A DNA stretch of 64,000 nt from Endomychus coccineus (Eukaryota; Arthropoda; Insecta; Coleoptera; Endomychidae). The position numbers were made by a program, and so were the translations under genes. Shown one piece after another: positions 15,796-27,197 of this stretch. The number at the start of each line of letters is the position of its first letter. The first letter of the stretch is position 1. The notes under the pieces were generated by a model that saw only the letters and a program-made list of their open reading frames with translations, was not told where the DNA came from and did not search any database. Location of the stretch: the NCBI GenBank assembly GCA_958510875.1, contig OY294067.1:150486962-150550961 (forward strand), written 5' to 3'.

Positions 15796-17414
15796 TATTA
15801 TTACTCGCATTTCATTCCTCATCTGACCATCATAGTTCGTGAACGATGATGACGTCATCATCGTTCGTAAACTATGGTCGCCGGGTTGAATCAGTTACTG
15901 TCATTGGCTTAAAGCAGTGACGTCATCATCGTTCGTAAACTATGGTCGCCGGGTTGAATCAGTTACTGTCATTGGCTTGAAGCAGTGACGTCATCATTGT
16001 TCGTGAACTATGGTCGCCGGATTGAATCAGTTACTGTCATCGGTTCGAAGCAGTGACGTCATCATCGTTCGTAAACTATGGTCGCCGGATTGAAACAATG
16101 ACAAAGCAGTCTTTGTCACGTGGTGGTGACACCTACACGAAGCAGCCTGTACCTTCGGTCCGCCATGACATCTGTCACGTGACACCTACACGAAGCAGCC
16201 TGTACCTTTAGCTAACCATGACAGCTGTCACGTGTTGGTGACACCCACACGAAGCAACCTGTACCTTTGGTTCACCATGACAGCTGTCATGTGGTGGCGA
16301 CATCTCCATGAAGCAGCCTGTACCTTTAGCTCACCATGACAGCTGTCACGTGGTGGTGACACCTACACGAAGCAACCTGTACCGTTGGTCCGCCATGACA
16401 GCTGTCATGTGGTGGTGACATCTCCATGAAGCAGCCTGTACCCAAGGGTCGCCATGACAGCTGTCACGTGGTGGCGACATCTCCACGAAGCATTCTGTAC
16501 CTTCGATGACAGCTGTCACGTGGTGGTGACATCTCCATGAAGCAGCCTGTACCTTTGGACCAAAGGTACAGATTGCTCCCTAAAGGTGGCGGAGCTCCCT
16601 CCACGAAGCAGTCTGTACCTTGGGTTCGCCATGACAGCTGTACCTTATGGTCGCCATGACAGCTGGACCTTATGGTAGCCATGACAGCTGTACCTCATGC
16701 TCGCCATGACAGCTGGACCTTATGGTCGCCATGACAGTTGGTTCTTATGATCGCCATGACAGCTGGTCCTTATGGTCGCCATGACAGCTGGTCCTTATGG
16801 ACGTCATGACAGCTGGTTCTTATGGACGCCATGACAGCTGGTTCTTATGGTCGCCATGACAGCTGGTTCTTATGGTCGCCATGACAGCTTGTTCTTATGG
16901 TCGACATGACAGCTGGACCTTATGGTAGCCATGACAGCTGTACCTCATGCTCGCCATGACAGCTGGACCTTATGGTCGCCATGACAGTTGGTTCTTATGA
17001 TCGCCATGACAGCTTGACCTTATGGTCGCCATGACAGCTGGTCCTTATGGTCGCCATGACAGCTGGTCCTTATGGTCGCCATGACAGCTGGTCCTTATGA
17101 TCGCCATGACAGCTGGTTCTTATGGTCGCCATGACAGCTGGTTCTTATGGTCGCCATGACAGCTGGACCTTATGGTCGCCATGACAGTTGGACCTTAGGG
17201 CCGCCATGCTGCCATGTGTTAGTCACGTGACTCTGTACATGTGACACACTTTTTATACACACCCTGTATACTCTTTACAAATAAAATAAAATCCTTATCA
17301 CCTACATCCTTTCAAAACTGATAAGGACGAGCTCATGCACCGGATGCACATCGACAGCTAGACCGGAAGTGGAGACCGGATATCCTGGTGCCGAACTCGT
17401 CCTGTTCATCTACT
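15796..17414. repeat. Right terminal inverted repeat of the Polinton
   Basis: It is the reverse complement of the left repeat and ends CATCTACT at 17414. It is about 140 bp longer than the left repeat, chiefly because the palindromic inner block carries extra copies of a unit containing CAGTGACGTCATCATCGTTC (15918, 15986 and 16052 regions). The 60-bp array is at about 16105-16625 and the 25-bp array at 16626-17205. Confidence 0.9.
15826..16095. repeat. Amplified CRE-palindrome repeats in the right TIR
   Basis: Three to four copies of a unit of about 65-80 bp combine GACGTCATCATCGTTCG, AACTATGGTCGCCGG and GAATCAGTTACTGTCAT. The first copy forms a perfect palindrome around TGACGTCA near 15850. 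The left TIR has fewer copies, so the two ends differ in copy number. Confidence 0.8.
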
Positions 17415-17420
17415 AGAACA
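17415..17420. repeat. Polinton target-site duplication, right
   Basis: AGAACA directly follows the right terminus and matches 4000-4005 exactly, confirming the element boundary to the base. Confidence 0.93.
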
Positions 17421-18250
17421 ATGTACTGTCAAGAGATTAAGTAACACTCATTATCATTTTTCTTCCTCAGCAAATGAAATATACGATGTAATTAGCCAAA
17501 TAAAATCAAAAAATGCACGTGAAATGGATGAAATTTCTATAAAAATAATCAAATTAGTGGCGTTTGAGATATCTCCTATTTTAGCAAGCTCGTTAAATTA
17601 GTCAGTCATGAATGAAGTATTCCCTTCCTCTTTGAAGCTGGCTGAGGTAACTTCAGTCTTTAGAAAAAGTAATAGAGAAAGCATTCGCCAATTGAGGGCA
17701 TTAATCTATATTGAGTTCATGTTCCAACAATTTTTGAAAAAGCTATTACCAACAGAATAATGCAATTTCTTGATATGTTTGACATACTAACTACATGTCA
17801 ATTTGACCTTAGACCTGGATTCTCAACAGAATTTGCAATAGTTGAACTCATACAATATGTATCAAAACTTCAGAAAAATAAATGTCATAGTCCTTCTTTT
17901 TGACCTAATTCAGACATTTGACATGTTAGATAAGGATTATCTGGAAAGCAAAACTCGATGCCATGGGAATATGAGGCCCACTGAAGAGCTGGATAATATT
18001 GTTTCTTAATAACCGAAAACTAATAGTGAAAATCGATGAAAGTTACTCAGACGAATTTGACATTTTACAAGGCACCCATCAGGGAAGAAATATGCCTTCT
18101 ATTCTATTGAGGAATTTGTAAGAGATGTTGATGAAAATAAAAATATCTTCTAATTTTTTCATGCTCTTGATATTTTTGACTCGTTTCTGGTGCATTATAT
18201 GGTCATGTCTACATATGATACTATCGAAGTAGTAGCAAAATAATGAATAT
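17421..18250 (+). pseudogene. Non-LTR retrotransposon reverse transcriptase half (3' part)
   Basis: Right after the target duplication a frame reads EIYDVISQIKSKNAREMDEI and then ISPILASSLN, followed by stop-interrupted stretches such as VFPSSLKLAEVTSVFRKSN and FLDMFDILTTCQF. These are the opening blocks of a CR1/Jockey-like reverse transcriptase. Together with the endonuclease half at 2890-3999 they form one copy split by the Polinton. The end near 18250 is approximate, and later RT motifs are missing, so the copy is also truncated. Confidence 0.7.
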
Positions 18251-18285
18251 AAATATTTTATTGTAAAATTTATTCAAACCCTCTA

Positions 18286-19740
18286 ATGTATTTTATATCA
18301 ATCAATCTCAATCACAAAAAGAAACAATGCAAGGAACATTTTGTTATAACCACTATTCGCGACGAATCTGACAGATTAATTGTCAGTTTGCCAATCAAGG
18401 ACAACATGAATCAACTTGGTGACCTTTCTGACATCGCTCTCAAGAGATATTATGCAGCTGAGGAAAAATTATTGAAAAATTCTGATTTACAACAACAGTA
18501 CGTTTCTTTTATGAACGAGTAAGAAGAACTGGGATACATAACAAAATTAGATATTTCAAATGATCAAAATTTGACATATTATGCACCTCATCATGGCTTC
18601 CAGAAAACGTCAAGCACTACTACGAAACTCTGTTTCGTTTTTGACGGTGCGGCAAAAACCTCCAGTGGCATTTCACTGAACGATGTTTTAAAGTTAGGAC
18701 CTACCAAACAGACGATTTGATCACAATAGTGACAGATTACGAACCCATCAGTACGTAGTAATAACTGATACAGATTTTTCTATTTCAGCTGTATCAAATG
18801 GTGAACATACAGCCTAACGAACGTGATTTACAATGCATGTTATGGCGCTCTGGCCCATCTGAAGAACTAGATTATTATCAACTGAACACAGCTGCTGTTG
18901 GTACCGCTAGTGCTTCATTTATTTGAATTCGATCTCTTTTTGAGTAGTTATGGAAAATGAATCAGAATTTACTCAAGCTAGGGCCATCATCAGGTCTAGT
19001 TCTTATGTGGGCTTGCTGTGATGTTTCAATTCTATCCAAAATAGGAAACAAGTTTCGCCAAAACTCATTCACATTTTGAGTTCAGATGGTCTCAATCTCA
19101 GAAAACTTGTTTCAAATAGCTGTGAAACGTTAGAAAATATTTCCAATATCAAGTCTCGATTACAACAAACTGTTATTTCCGATAACAAGGTTACAAAAAA
19201 GCTAGGTTCAATACGGAACTCAGTAGAAGATATTTTCAAGTATACTGTTACTTATGATCAGACATCTAATAATGTTACAAAGCGAACATACCTATCTGCA
19301 GTTGCTCAAATCTTTAATCATTTGGGTGTGATTGGCCCTTGTACTATCAAAGCTGGAATCATCATTCAAAAACATTGGGGATCAAGTATACTTCCAATCA
19401 CATACACAATTTAAATAAAATAAATACTCCTAGACATACTATTTGTTCCACTTCTGTTTCCATCGGATTACATTGTTTTGGAGAGGCATCAGAAAAATCC
19501 TATGGAGCTTGTTGGTATCTTCGATCAATACATGAATCCGACAAAATTCATGTTCATTTAATTTGTTTAAATCCCGAGTCGCAACTCTCAAAATGGTAAC
19601 ATAATCCAACTGCGCAGCTTCACTAGTTATTCAGCTTATCCAAAAGTTTCTTGATGTTATTCCTAATAATATCGAGCACATTCATTACTGGATTGATTCA
19701 ACCCTTACATTATCGTGGAATAACACTGAACCACTGGGAA
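18286..19740 (+). pseudogene. BEL/Pao pol remnant (reverse transcriptase and RNase H)
   Basis: An open stretch 18286-18522 contains DRLIVSLPIK and ALKRYYAAEEKLLKNSDL. After a stop come LTYYAPHHGFQKTSSTTTKL and FVFDGAAKTSSGISLND, hallmarks of the BEL/Pao reverse transcriptase. Further frames hold CMLWRSGPSEELDYYQLNT, and near 19681-19725 IHYWIDSTLTLSW from the RNase H region. Stops and shifts are frequent. The matching gag is at 1858-2860, so the non-LTR element with the Polinton inside it appears to interrupt this copy. The protease region between the two parts is not recognisable. Confidence 0.75.
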
Positions 19741-20184
19741 TAATAATCATTTCAATGATTTTCACTCTGAATAAAATAAACTATCATTTTGTAAATTTCT
19801 CTTTACATATAGATAACTAATATTCTATTTTATCGCTTGGTTGTCGAGTGAAAACGGGGGTCGTGAGATTTGTTCTGATGTTGATTTGAGCGCCAGGGAG
19901 TTTATAACCAGACAACATATTGTTTCCTAACGTGGGATACAAACACCCAAATTCCCCATGTTGAATTACCCTATATAAAAGACTTATACCATGATTGATT
20001 GAAATATACTTATTTGTCAAAGGAGACCAATTATAATCTACACTGGGAAATGCTCTATTGATGAATGAATATAAAAGATTGAATGATACTGAAATATGAA
20101 TGAGAATAATATCCTCAATTTAATTGAAAGGGGAGGCTTATGAGATAAATCTAAAAATACGCCGGAAAGCATACTTTGTAATTG

Positions 20185-20565
20185 CTATTGGAATTTTTCA
20201 CTCATAAACTGGTCACCGTTGTTGCTCATTACAATTCTGGGTACTCCAAACATTAGAACATTTTCTTCTAATCTACGAGCTACAATATCAGCGAAACATT
20301 TCTTCTTCTGCAGAAGAGACATGATGGCTGCGATTATGATGGAGATTTTAGGTATGAATCGCATGTACCATGAACATGTTCCGACAATACCGCAAAATTC
20401 AGAAACAGTCTTCGGCTCTGCAATGGCAAGCATAGCTTGAACCCTCTCCGGAGCTACATGGACACAGGTCTGTATAGTAGGCGCCCCCACTTGCTCCAAA
20501 TCAAAAAAAAAATAATTGAATATTTTGTACTTTTTATGAGCTAATTTGGTCCCAAACTTAAACAT
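20185..20565 (-). pseudogene. Ty3/gypsy pol fragment with internal deletion
   Basis: A 126-codon frame joins an RT/RNase H connection segment (EFCGIVGTCSWYMRFIPKIS) directly to an integrase core segment (FGVPRIVMSNNGDQFMSEKF, where a catalytic Asp would be read as Asn). The sequence normally between them is missing. It is a deleted remnant and not a functional gene. Confidence 0.65.
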
Positions 20566-20995
20566 TTCGTGCTACAAAAATATATAAGAAAACACGGGAT
20601 TGAAGAGTGGGGGCGCTAGGTAGACGTCTTTTTGGCGCCCCCTTAACTGAAAACATAAACTGAATTTGTTAAAATAATTGAATATTTTGTACTTTTTATG
20701 TGCTAATTTGGTCCCAAACTTAAACATTTCGTACTACAAAAATATATAAGAAAACACGGAATTGAAGAGTGGGGGCGCTAGGTAGACGTCTTTTTGGCGC
20801 CCCCTTAACTAAAAACATAAACTAAATTTGTTAAAATAATTGAATATTTTGTACCTTTTATGTGCTAATTTGGTCCCAAACTTAAACATTTCGTGCTCCA
20901 AAAATATATAAAAAAACACGGGTTTGAAGAGTGGGGGCGCTAGGTAGACGCCTTTTTGGCGCTCCCTTAACTAAAAACATAAACAAAATAATTAA
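20505..20995. repeat. Three tandem copies of a ~162-bp repeat
   Basis: Units start near 20511, 20673 and 20834 with AATAATTGAATATTTTGTAC. Each ends in a GTGGGGGCGCTAGGTAGACG and GGCGCCCCCTTAACT block. The GC-rich end is partly self-complementary. No coding content is seen. Confidence 0.85.
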
Positions 20996-21214
20996 CAATA
21001 TGCGTATAATTTTGTGCTATTCATGTGCTCTATGGAGAGCATAATCAAAAGTGTCCTGGACCATTTAGAAATTGATTTTCGCAGTGTTTAATTGCGGACG
21101 CACTTCTTTTAAACTTAATAAACATATCTTTGGTTTTTTAAACAAAAAAAGAAACATGTCATTAAATGCTCATCAAAATTTACATTTTGATCATTTTACA
21201 TGTTTAATATGTAC

Positions 21215-22035
21215 GCAAAAAGTACCCCAGTTAAAATAGATATTGAAAATGTTAAATGCAAGTACAAAAATCTCCTTTTACATATAAGTCGAGTACATAG
21301 TAAGCACATAAATATGATGTTATTCAAAAAGTAACTTTGAACAACATCAAATTTATGTGCTAATTATGTACTCGACTTATATGCATAAGGATAATTGTAT
21401 ACTTGCAATTAACATTTTCGAAATGCATTTTAACTGGGGGGCGCGCTGGTAAGACGTCTAGTCAATGTACTTTTTAATCGATATGTATTAAAAGTACTTT
21501 TGAATAACACCAGATTTATGTGCTAATTATGTACTCGACTTATACGCATAAGCAGAATTCCGAACTTGCAATTAACATTTTCGACATTAATTTTTACTGG
21601 GGGTGCGGTGGTAAGACGTCTAGTCAATGTACTTTTTACTTGATATGTATCAAAAGTACTTTTACATAACACCAGATTTATGTGCTAATTATGTACTCGA
21701 CTTATATGCATAATGAGAATTCTGTAATTGCAATTAACATTTTCGAAATGCGTTTTAACTGGGGGGCGCACTGGTAACACGTCTAGTCAATATACTTTTC
21801 CCTCCTGTTGCATCAAAAAGTACTTTTACATAGCACTAGATTTATGTGCTAATTATGTACTCGACTTATATGCATAAGGAGAATTCTGTACTTGCAATTA
21901 ACATTTTCGAAAATCATTTTTACTGGGGGGCGTGGTGGTAAGACACCTAGTCAATGTACTTTTTATTTGAGATGTATCAAAATACTTTTACATAACACCA
22001 GATTTATGTGCTAATTATGTACTTGAATGAAAATT
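21215..22035. repeat. Array of ~165-bp repeats with an initial inverted copy
   Basis: Copies carry ATGTGCTAATTATGTACTCG, GCAATTAACATTTTCGA, a GGGGGGCGC run and AAGACGTCTAGTCAATGTAC. The first copy (21215-21320) is inverted relative to the next (21335-21440), forming a hairpin of about 100-bp arms. Three to four direct copies follow to 22035. Inverted copies reappear at about 22850-23300, so the family flanks the USP-like ORF on both sides. Confidence 0.8.
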
Positions 22036-22195
22036 GTTTGAAGTGACTCAAAAATAAGGACAAAAGCGTCATAATCATGACGCATTTTTTACAGTGATAA
22101 ACAAATGTAAATTGTGCTGAATAATTTCAAACAATCAGAAAACGAATTTTTTATTACGTAGGGAGTCTTTTTGGTCAAAGATTGTATTTATTAGG

Positions 22196-22513
22196 CTACT
22201 CTTCGTTCACTTTCGTTCGACGGTATACGATGTACAGTGGAAGGATTTTTCTTTCCTTCATGACGCCTTTTGTTCGGCTTAGCAGATCGTCCACCTCGAC
22301 CCAGGACTGATTCGGTCTGCGTCCAAACGTCTTGTAATGCCCTATGGCGTTCTCGTTGAATACTCGCAAAGATCCTGGATGTTGGTAGTGGATGACGGAA
22401 GACAATTCGAAGATGTCTTTCGTAAAAATAGGTAATTCAATGTGTGTCGGTATAGTTTGCAATACCACTTCTGTGGAATTCTGGCCGACACAAATATCCA
22501 GTAGAAGAAAAGC
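22196..22513 (-). pseudogene. USP-like (ubiquitin-specific protease) C-terminal fragment
   Basis: The minus-strand frame shows FELSSVIHYQHPG, then NAIGHYKTFGRR and SWVEVDDL. This matches the order of the USP His box, in which a catalytic His in GHY is followed by Trp and Asp residues. No Cys box is present, so at most it is the last exon of such a protein. An acceptor-like TTGTATCTTGCAG lies immediately upstream at 22514-22526. It is enclosed by inverted blocks of the 165-bp repeat family, suggesting a transposon-borne gene. Family assignment is moderate; function of this fragment is doubtful. Confidence 0.45.
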
Positions 22514-22675
22514 ACCTGCAAGATACAATAGTATCCCACATTAACTTAGAATGTATATTTTTATACAAATATATATAGTTAAGGGAAAAATTCTATCGAC
22601 AGCGTATAGATTGTTGAGTTATTAAGTACAAAGCAATATAAACAAATACAAATTATATAATCAATTATTCGATTA

Positions 22676-22850
22676 CGTATTATTTAATATAACATCTAAT
22701 ATAAGATTATAGTTTTGTTGTAGAAGCTGAGCACTCAAGTTTTGACCGTTGATCAGCTCGAAAGGTATCGTGATGTGAGTGCTGTCCTGAACGCTCGCCG
22801 AGCAATCGTTTTCGCAGAAGGCCGAGTTTTGCAAGCATGATATCGGGTTA
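22676..22850 (-). pseudogene. Possible upstream exon of the USP-like gene
   Basis: The frame shows a Cys-bearing stretch (CLQNSAFCENDCSASVQDST) and a helical end (SAQLLQQNYNLILDVILNN). Sequence 5' of about 22850 in the same frame is only a copy of the flanking 165-bp repeat. A GTAATC donor-like site at the end does not join the next frame cleanly, so the splice is unproven. Confidence 0.25.
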
Positions 22851-23300
22851 AAATTACTTTTTGATACATCTCGAGGGAAAAGTACATTGACTACACGTTT
22901 TATAATCGCCCTTCCCCCCTCCCCAGTTACAATGAATTCTGAAAATGTTAATTGCAAGTATACAACTATCCTTATGCATGTAAGTCAAGTACATAATTAG
23001 CACATAAATCTGGTGTTATGTAAAAGTACTTTCGATACATATCAGTTAAAAAGTACATTGACTAGACGTCTTACCACCGCGCCCCCAGTAAAAATTTATG
23101 TCGAAAATGTTAATTGCAAGTTCGGAATTCTGCTTATGCATATACGTCGAGTACATAATTAGCACATAAATCTAGTGTTATTCAAAAGTACTTTTAATAC
23201 ATATCGATTGAGAAGTACATTGACTAGACGTCTTACCAGCGCGCCCCCCAGTTAAAACGCATTTCGAAAATGTTAATTGCAAGTAGAAAGTTTCAGATAA
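22850..23300. repeat. Inverted block of the 165-bp repeat family
   Basis: Two to three copies run opposite to those at 21335-22035, with AATGTTAATTGCAAGT, CGAGTACATAATTAGCACAT and GTACATTGACTAGACGTCTT boxes. With the left block they form long inverted flanks around the USP-like fragment. Confidence 0.8.
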
Positions 23301-25170
23301 CAGGAAAAAAGTTGAAATACTCCAGAAAAGTTTAGAATATTTTTAAAGGATCTGTAAACTGCAATATTCACAATGTTATGAGGGGGGAAGATGAGTCTTG
23401 CAAAAAATGTTAAATTAAAAAAGCGCCCCAATTACTGACCCTTTCACCCACTTGAGACTGGTTTTCGCCAGCCATGATCAGTTTTATCGATAGAGTACAT
23501 CAAGACCCTTCATTTTATATCTCATTTAGCACACAACTATACTTGGGTGTAGTATGTCAATCCCCAAATATGAGTCCAAGCCGGCGCGCCTTCTGCACCT
23601 ATCCCGCCACCCACTTCCAGCTAGTTTCTGCCAGGCCGGATTGTTTTTTGGATAGAGGACTTCAAGATCTTTATTCATATATTAATAATTCAAAATCTTG
23701 GAAGAATTAGTATATTTAATAAATATGAACTTTACAGGATGAGGTGTGATGACGGTAAGGCCTTGCAGATGGGACAAACTGGACGCAATTTTACCCTCAA
23801 TCGCGATATTTGACATATTCAAGCAAAATAACATAAACTCTATATATTGGAACTGATAAAAATTTTGAAACATAATAAAAATAATAGTAGTTTACCACTT
23901 GTCAATAATTCTGTAAATAAACGCTCACCGAAACCATTGTCTACCCCTATCCCTCAAATTGTACGACATTCAGATTGATTTGCAATATTTGAGGACATAA
24001 TTTCAGATTTAGCTTGAGTTAACTCCTAGCTATACGTAAATTATATGTCACTTCAGTTTTGTGTAAATTTGAGTTTAATTCTTGAACTTCCGAAAGTTAA
24101 ACTGATTCTGCACTACGTAAGCGTCAAAATCGAAGATATAGGATTAATTTTAGTTGTTCATTTATTTGATAATGATTAACGGGACAAAGTTCCAAATAAT
24201 ATAAACAATAATTCAATTTATTACCAGCAATACAATAAATACATTTATGCGACAAATAATAGAGACAACAGAAACAGAATAGAAAATATGAAACCAGTAA
24301 GTACGTCCCAAAATAGTTGGAGAAAACTTGAATTTATATTAAAAAATATAATGTCAACGTTTGGAGGAATATTATTAATAAGTAATTACCATATTACAAA
24401 TCAACACTAAACTGAATAACATATTGTTAGAAAATTACAGAATAAACTTTTATTTTTATAATAATAATAACATTTAATGATAATGTTATGTATATTTAAT
24501 GATAATGTATGTTTATTTATACAACATACAGACATGAGATCAAAGAGAGAAGTGGTGGTATGATGAGCAAAGTACGAAAAATACCACTAAGGCAATGCCA
24601 GAGCATGGATATCTTTTTTTCGGATTTTTTACAGCCGTAATGAAATAGTGTATCCAGATCGATACAGAACGATATGAACAAATTGATTTCATTGACATCA
24701 AAAATAAATCAATCCGCCACAAACAGCAAGCACCATACATAGGCCTACGTAGCTTCTACAACCGATACGCCTGGAAGACCTATTTGAAGCAACATTTGTG
24801 GCCTACCTACAATCTGTTAAAACTTTCATCCAAATCTGTCGATGATTTAATATGAAACAATTAATCCTATGTTTTCTTTACATGACATTCCAATGAATCC
24901 GCACACTCAGATTATCAATTAAATATACGAATCGAACTAGCACCGAGTAGCATCAAAGCCACCGTCGCCAATCCAGCTATGGAACGCTTAGAAGAATCTG
25001 TAATGAGTTCGCTGAGCCCTCAACCCATATTCCTAAAACGGCATGTAGACCATTGCCCAATGTATGTTCCCAAGGATAAAATTCAATATGTAATAAACAA
25101 ATGCAACAACTTTCACTGTAAATCTCAATCTACCTATGGGAAATATAAATTCCCTAGATATGAACATTAG
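23301..25170. other. Gene-free stretch
   Basis: This is AT-rich sequence with only short, unconvincing frames. The 23474-23710 frame has scattered hydrophobic residues but no family pattern. Near 24430-24510 there are short ATAATAATAA and TATATTTAATGATAATG repeats. I see no gene, RNA or repeat family that I can name. Confidence 0.4.
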
Positions 25171-25208
25171 ACATGATTCATACGGAGAAAAGAAAATATT
25201 TCAGTTCA

Positions 25209-25403
25209 CAAAAGGAACTTGGTCTCAACGACATCTTCACCACAATTCAGTTGCACCAACATTTTAGGTGTAATGCGAGCTTTTCTAATATTTTGGGACG
25301 GGTTTCTAGTTGCGACGGTTTTGCAGCGCGATCTCTAAGGCAGTTTATAGCTTGTTGGTGTAACTGAATTGTGCTGAAGATATTGTTGAAACCAAGCTCC
25401 TTT
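25209..25403. repeat. Inverted repeat with ~50-bp arms (MITE-like)
   Basis: AAAGGAACTTGGTCTCAACG at 25209 begins an arm of about 50 bp whose reverse complement, with a few mismatches, ends in CCAAGCTCCTTTTG near 25402. The arms enclose TTCAGTTGCACCAAC. A third partial copy lies at 25736-25785. This looks like a small non-autonomous hairpin element. Confidence 0.65.
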
Positions 25404-25439
25404 TGTGGACCCAGATGCTTCCGTTTCTCTATCTGAATC

Positions 25440-27120
25440 GCTTCTAATAATCATATCTAACACAGTTAGTGGGTTTATGTCATTTCTTAATTTTCTCTGA
25501 GGTCTCCGGAAAGTATGATAATGTTATGAAGTTATCTTTATCACCGTTAAAAAATGACGTACCATTATAGATTTTGTTTATTCTTTCTTTAATGATGATA
25601 GACTTAAACATTTTTTTGGGTCGTCATTCATTTCCAGTGTATAAAAACTTTTTGAAATTTTTGGAAACGTTTTTTGGGTCTGACGATGTTACAGCGCAAT
25701 TGGTAAGGTTGTTTATAATACTCTTTTCATAAATTGTTGGTGCAACTGAATTATAGTGAAGATTCTACCGCCCCTGCTGAACATTGCTTCGATTGTAATC
25801 ATCAGTTCGATTATAAAAATGTTGATATTTTATCTATAGAAACCAATTATTATAAAATATCTACCCTGGAGGTAATCTCAGTCAAATTTCTACGTTCTCA
25901 TTTATAAAGTTTAAAGTATGTAAATTTGGAAAGCTGATACAATAAATCAGTAATATTGGTGCATCAAGGACCTTTTCCTTCATAATTATACAATCTTAAT
26001 CTGTTAAACATTGCACCTACTTGGCGCAAAGAGATTTTTGATTGTCAAGCTGTTTTGTCTCGTCCTCGAGATAGAAACATTACTGTGTAGTGGTTTTCTA
26101 ATACATATTCATGAATTTCATACATTGATGTGTTACAATTTCAATTATTCATGTATTCCTAATTCTTGCAACTTATACATTTTTAATTGAAATAAGTGCC
26201 TTGAAGACGCTCAGTGCTTGATACAATTAGTTTATGAAATCACACGCTCGTGAATTGGTTTTCAAACATCTTCTGATGATAGTCGTGAGGCCGAAACGTA
26301 CGTTAAGACAGAATTATAATAGACATATATGACCTCTTTCCCAAGAACTTACATATAATTCATACCTGAGTCAAGAATCATTATTATATAATAATAAAAG
26401 AACATATCTAAGGCGATAACAGTGAAATGAAGCAAAACATGAATTTATACAAAGTACAACAGTTAGAAACGAATATATGCAATAGTACAACACAGTAAGA
26501 TCGATATGAGCTTATATAAACGTAAGAAAAAAACAGAAATATGACAATTACGGCTGGTAATATGCTTAAAGGTTAGTTTATGTGAACGAGGAATCAATTA
26601 ATCGATTTATGGTAAGTTTATCCATAACTGTAATGAGATATTAAGATATTAAAATTTTTATGAGGAATATATTATAATCTGAATACACTCCGATAGTCAT
26701 ATCGTCGCACCTGTTTCCCACACACTGTCATAAGCATTTAAATCAGTTTGAAAACTAAAACATTGAGCTAAATCGCATTCAGGTATAATTGTGGAATGAT
26801 CTTATTGTTCCCTTCATAAGTTTCATTCAATTCATCTATTATAACAAATATTTAAGAACTTCCAATGCAAAGGTGGTATTTTTGGAACTTCTAAAAATGT
26901 GATAACATAGATTAGCTCCATTATTTTCCAAACATTGAAATTAAATAAATATTAAAATAAAGTGAAATTAAAAAATTCTTTTCTCAAAATGATAACAAAT
27001 GTTTATGCTCTTGAACTACAGTAATGAAACTTCTTAAATAAATATTCACTTAAATTTACATACAAGCCAAAGTGAGTACTTATTTTCTACAGTATTATAA
27101 TCTTCATGTACATAAAACCA
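25440..27120. other. Gene-free stretch
   Basis: No protein frame is convincing. A GGCCGAAACGTACG run near 26290 resembles tails seen next to Penelope-like or other retroelements in arthropods, but it is too short to assign. Otherwise the sequence is AT-rich and unremarkable. Confidence 0.35.
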
Positions 27121-27142
27121 ATTTTACAAAGGTTTGAAATAC

Positions 27143-27197
27143 GGATTTGAACTAAGGACAGTGGAAGGTTGGGCTTTGTCGTCACACCACCAGGCCG
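27143..27197 (-). ncRNA. tRNA-derived SINE head (A and B boxes)
   Basis: On the minus strand CCGGCCTGGTGGTGTGACGA matches an RNA polymerase III A box (TGGCNNAGTGG-like), and AGTTCAAATCC, about 35 nt downstream, matches the B box (GGTTCRANNCC). The spacing is that of tRNA-derived SINEs. No cloverleaf with paired acceptor arms is obvious, so it is not a true tRNA gene. Confidence 0.5.

Larger units (their letters stand above)
4006..17414 (+). mobile_element. Polinton/Maverick-like virus-like element lacking DNA polymerase B
   Basis: This 13,409-bp element has termini starting 5'-AG, inverted repeats of roughly 1.5 kb and a 6-bp target duplication. It encodes a packaging ATPase, retroviral-type DDE integrase with chromodomain tail, PLA2 protein, adenain-like protease, minor and major capsid proteins, an MSV199-domain protein and other small proteins. 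That gene set defines the Polinton/adintovirus group. All space between the repeats is accounted for by short genes, and there is no frame long enough for protein-primed DNA polymerase B. Integrase, major capsid and protease genes carry lesions, so this copy is probably not fully functional. It is inserted in a decayed non-LTR retrotransposon. Confidence 0.95.

Noticed and set aside
15721..15800. Room for a hidden polymerase B gene fragment at the right end
   Set aside because: Only about 75 bp lie between the last minus-strand ORF and the TIR, and no polymerase motif is visible in any frame.
26280..26300. Penelope-like element tail (GGCCGAAACGTACG)
   Set aside because: The motif is too short and no PLE reverse transcriptase or GIY-YIG domain is nearby.
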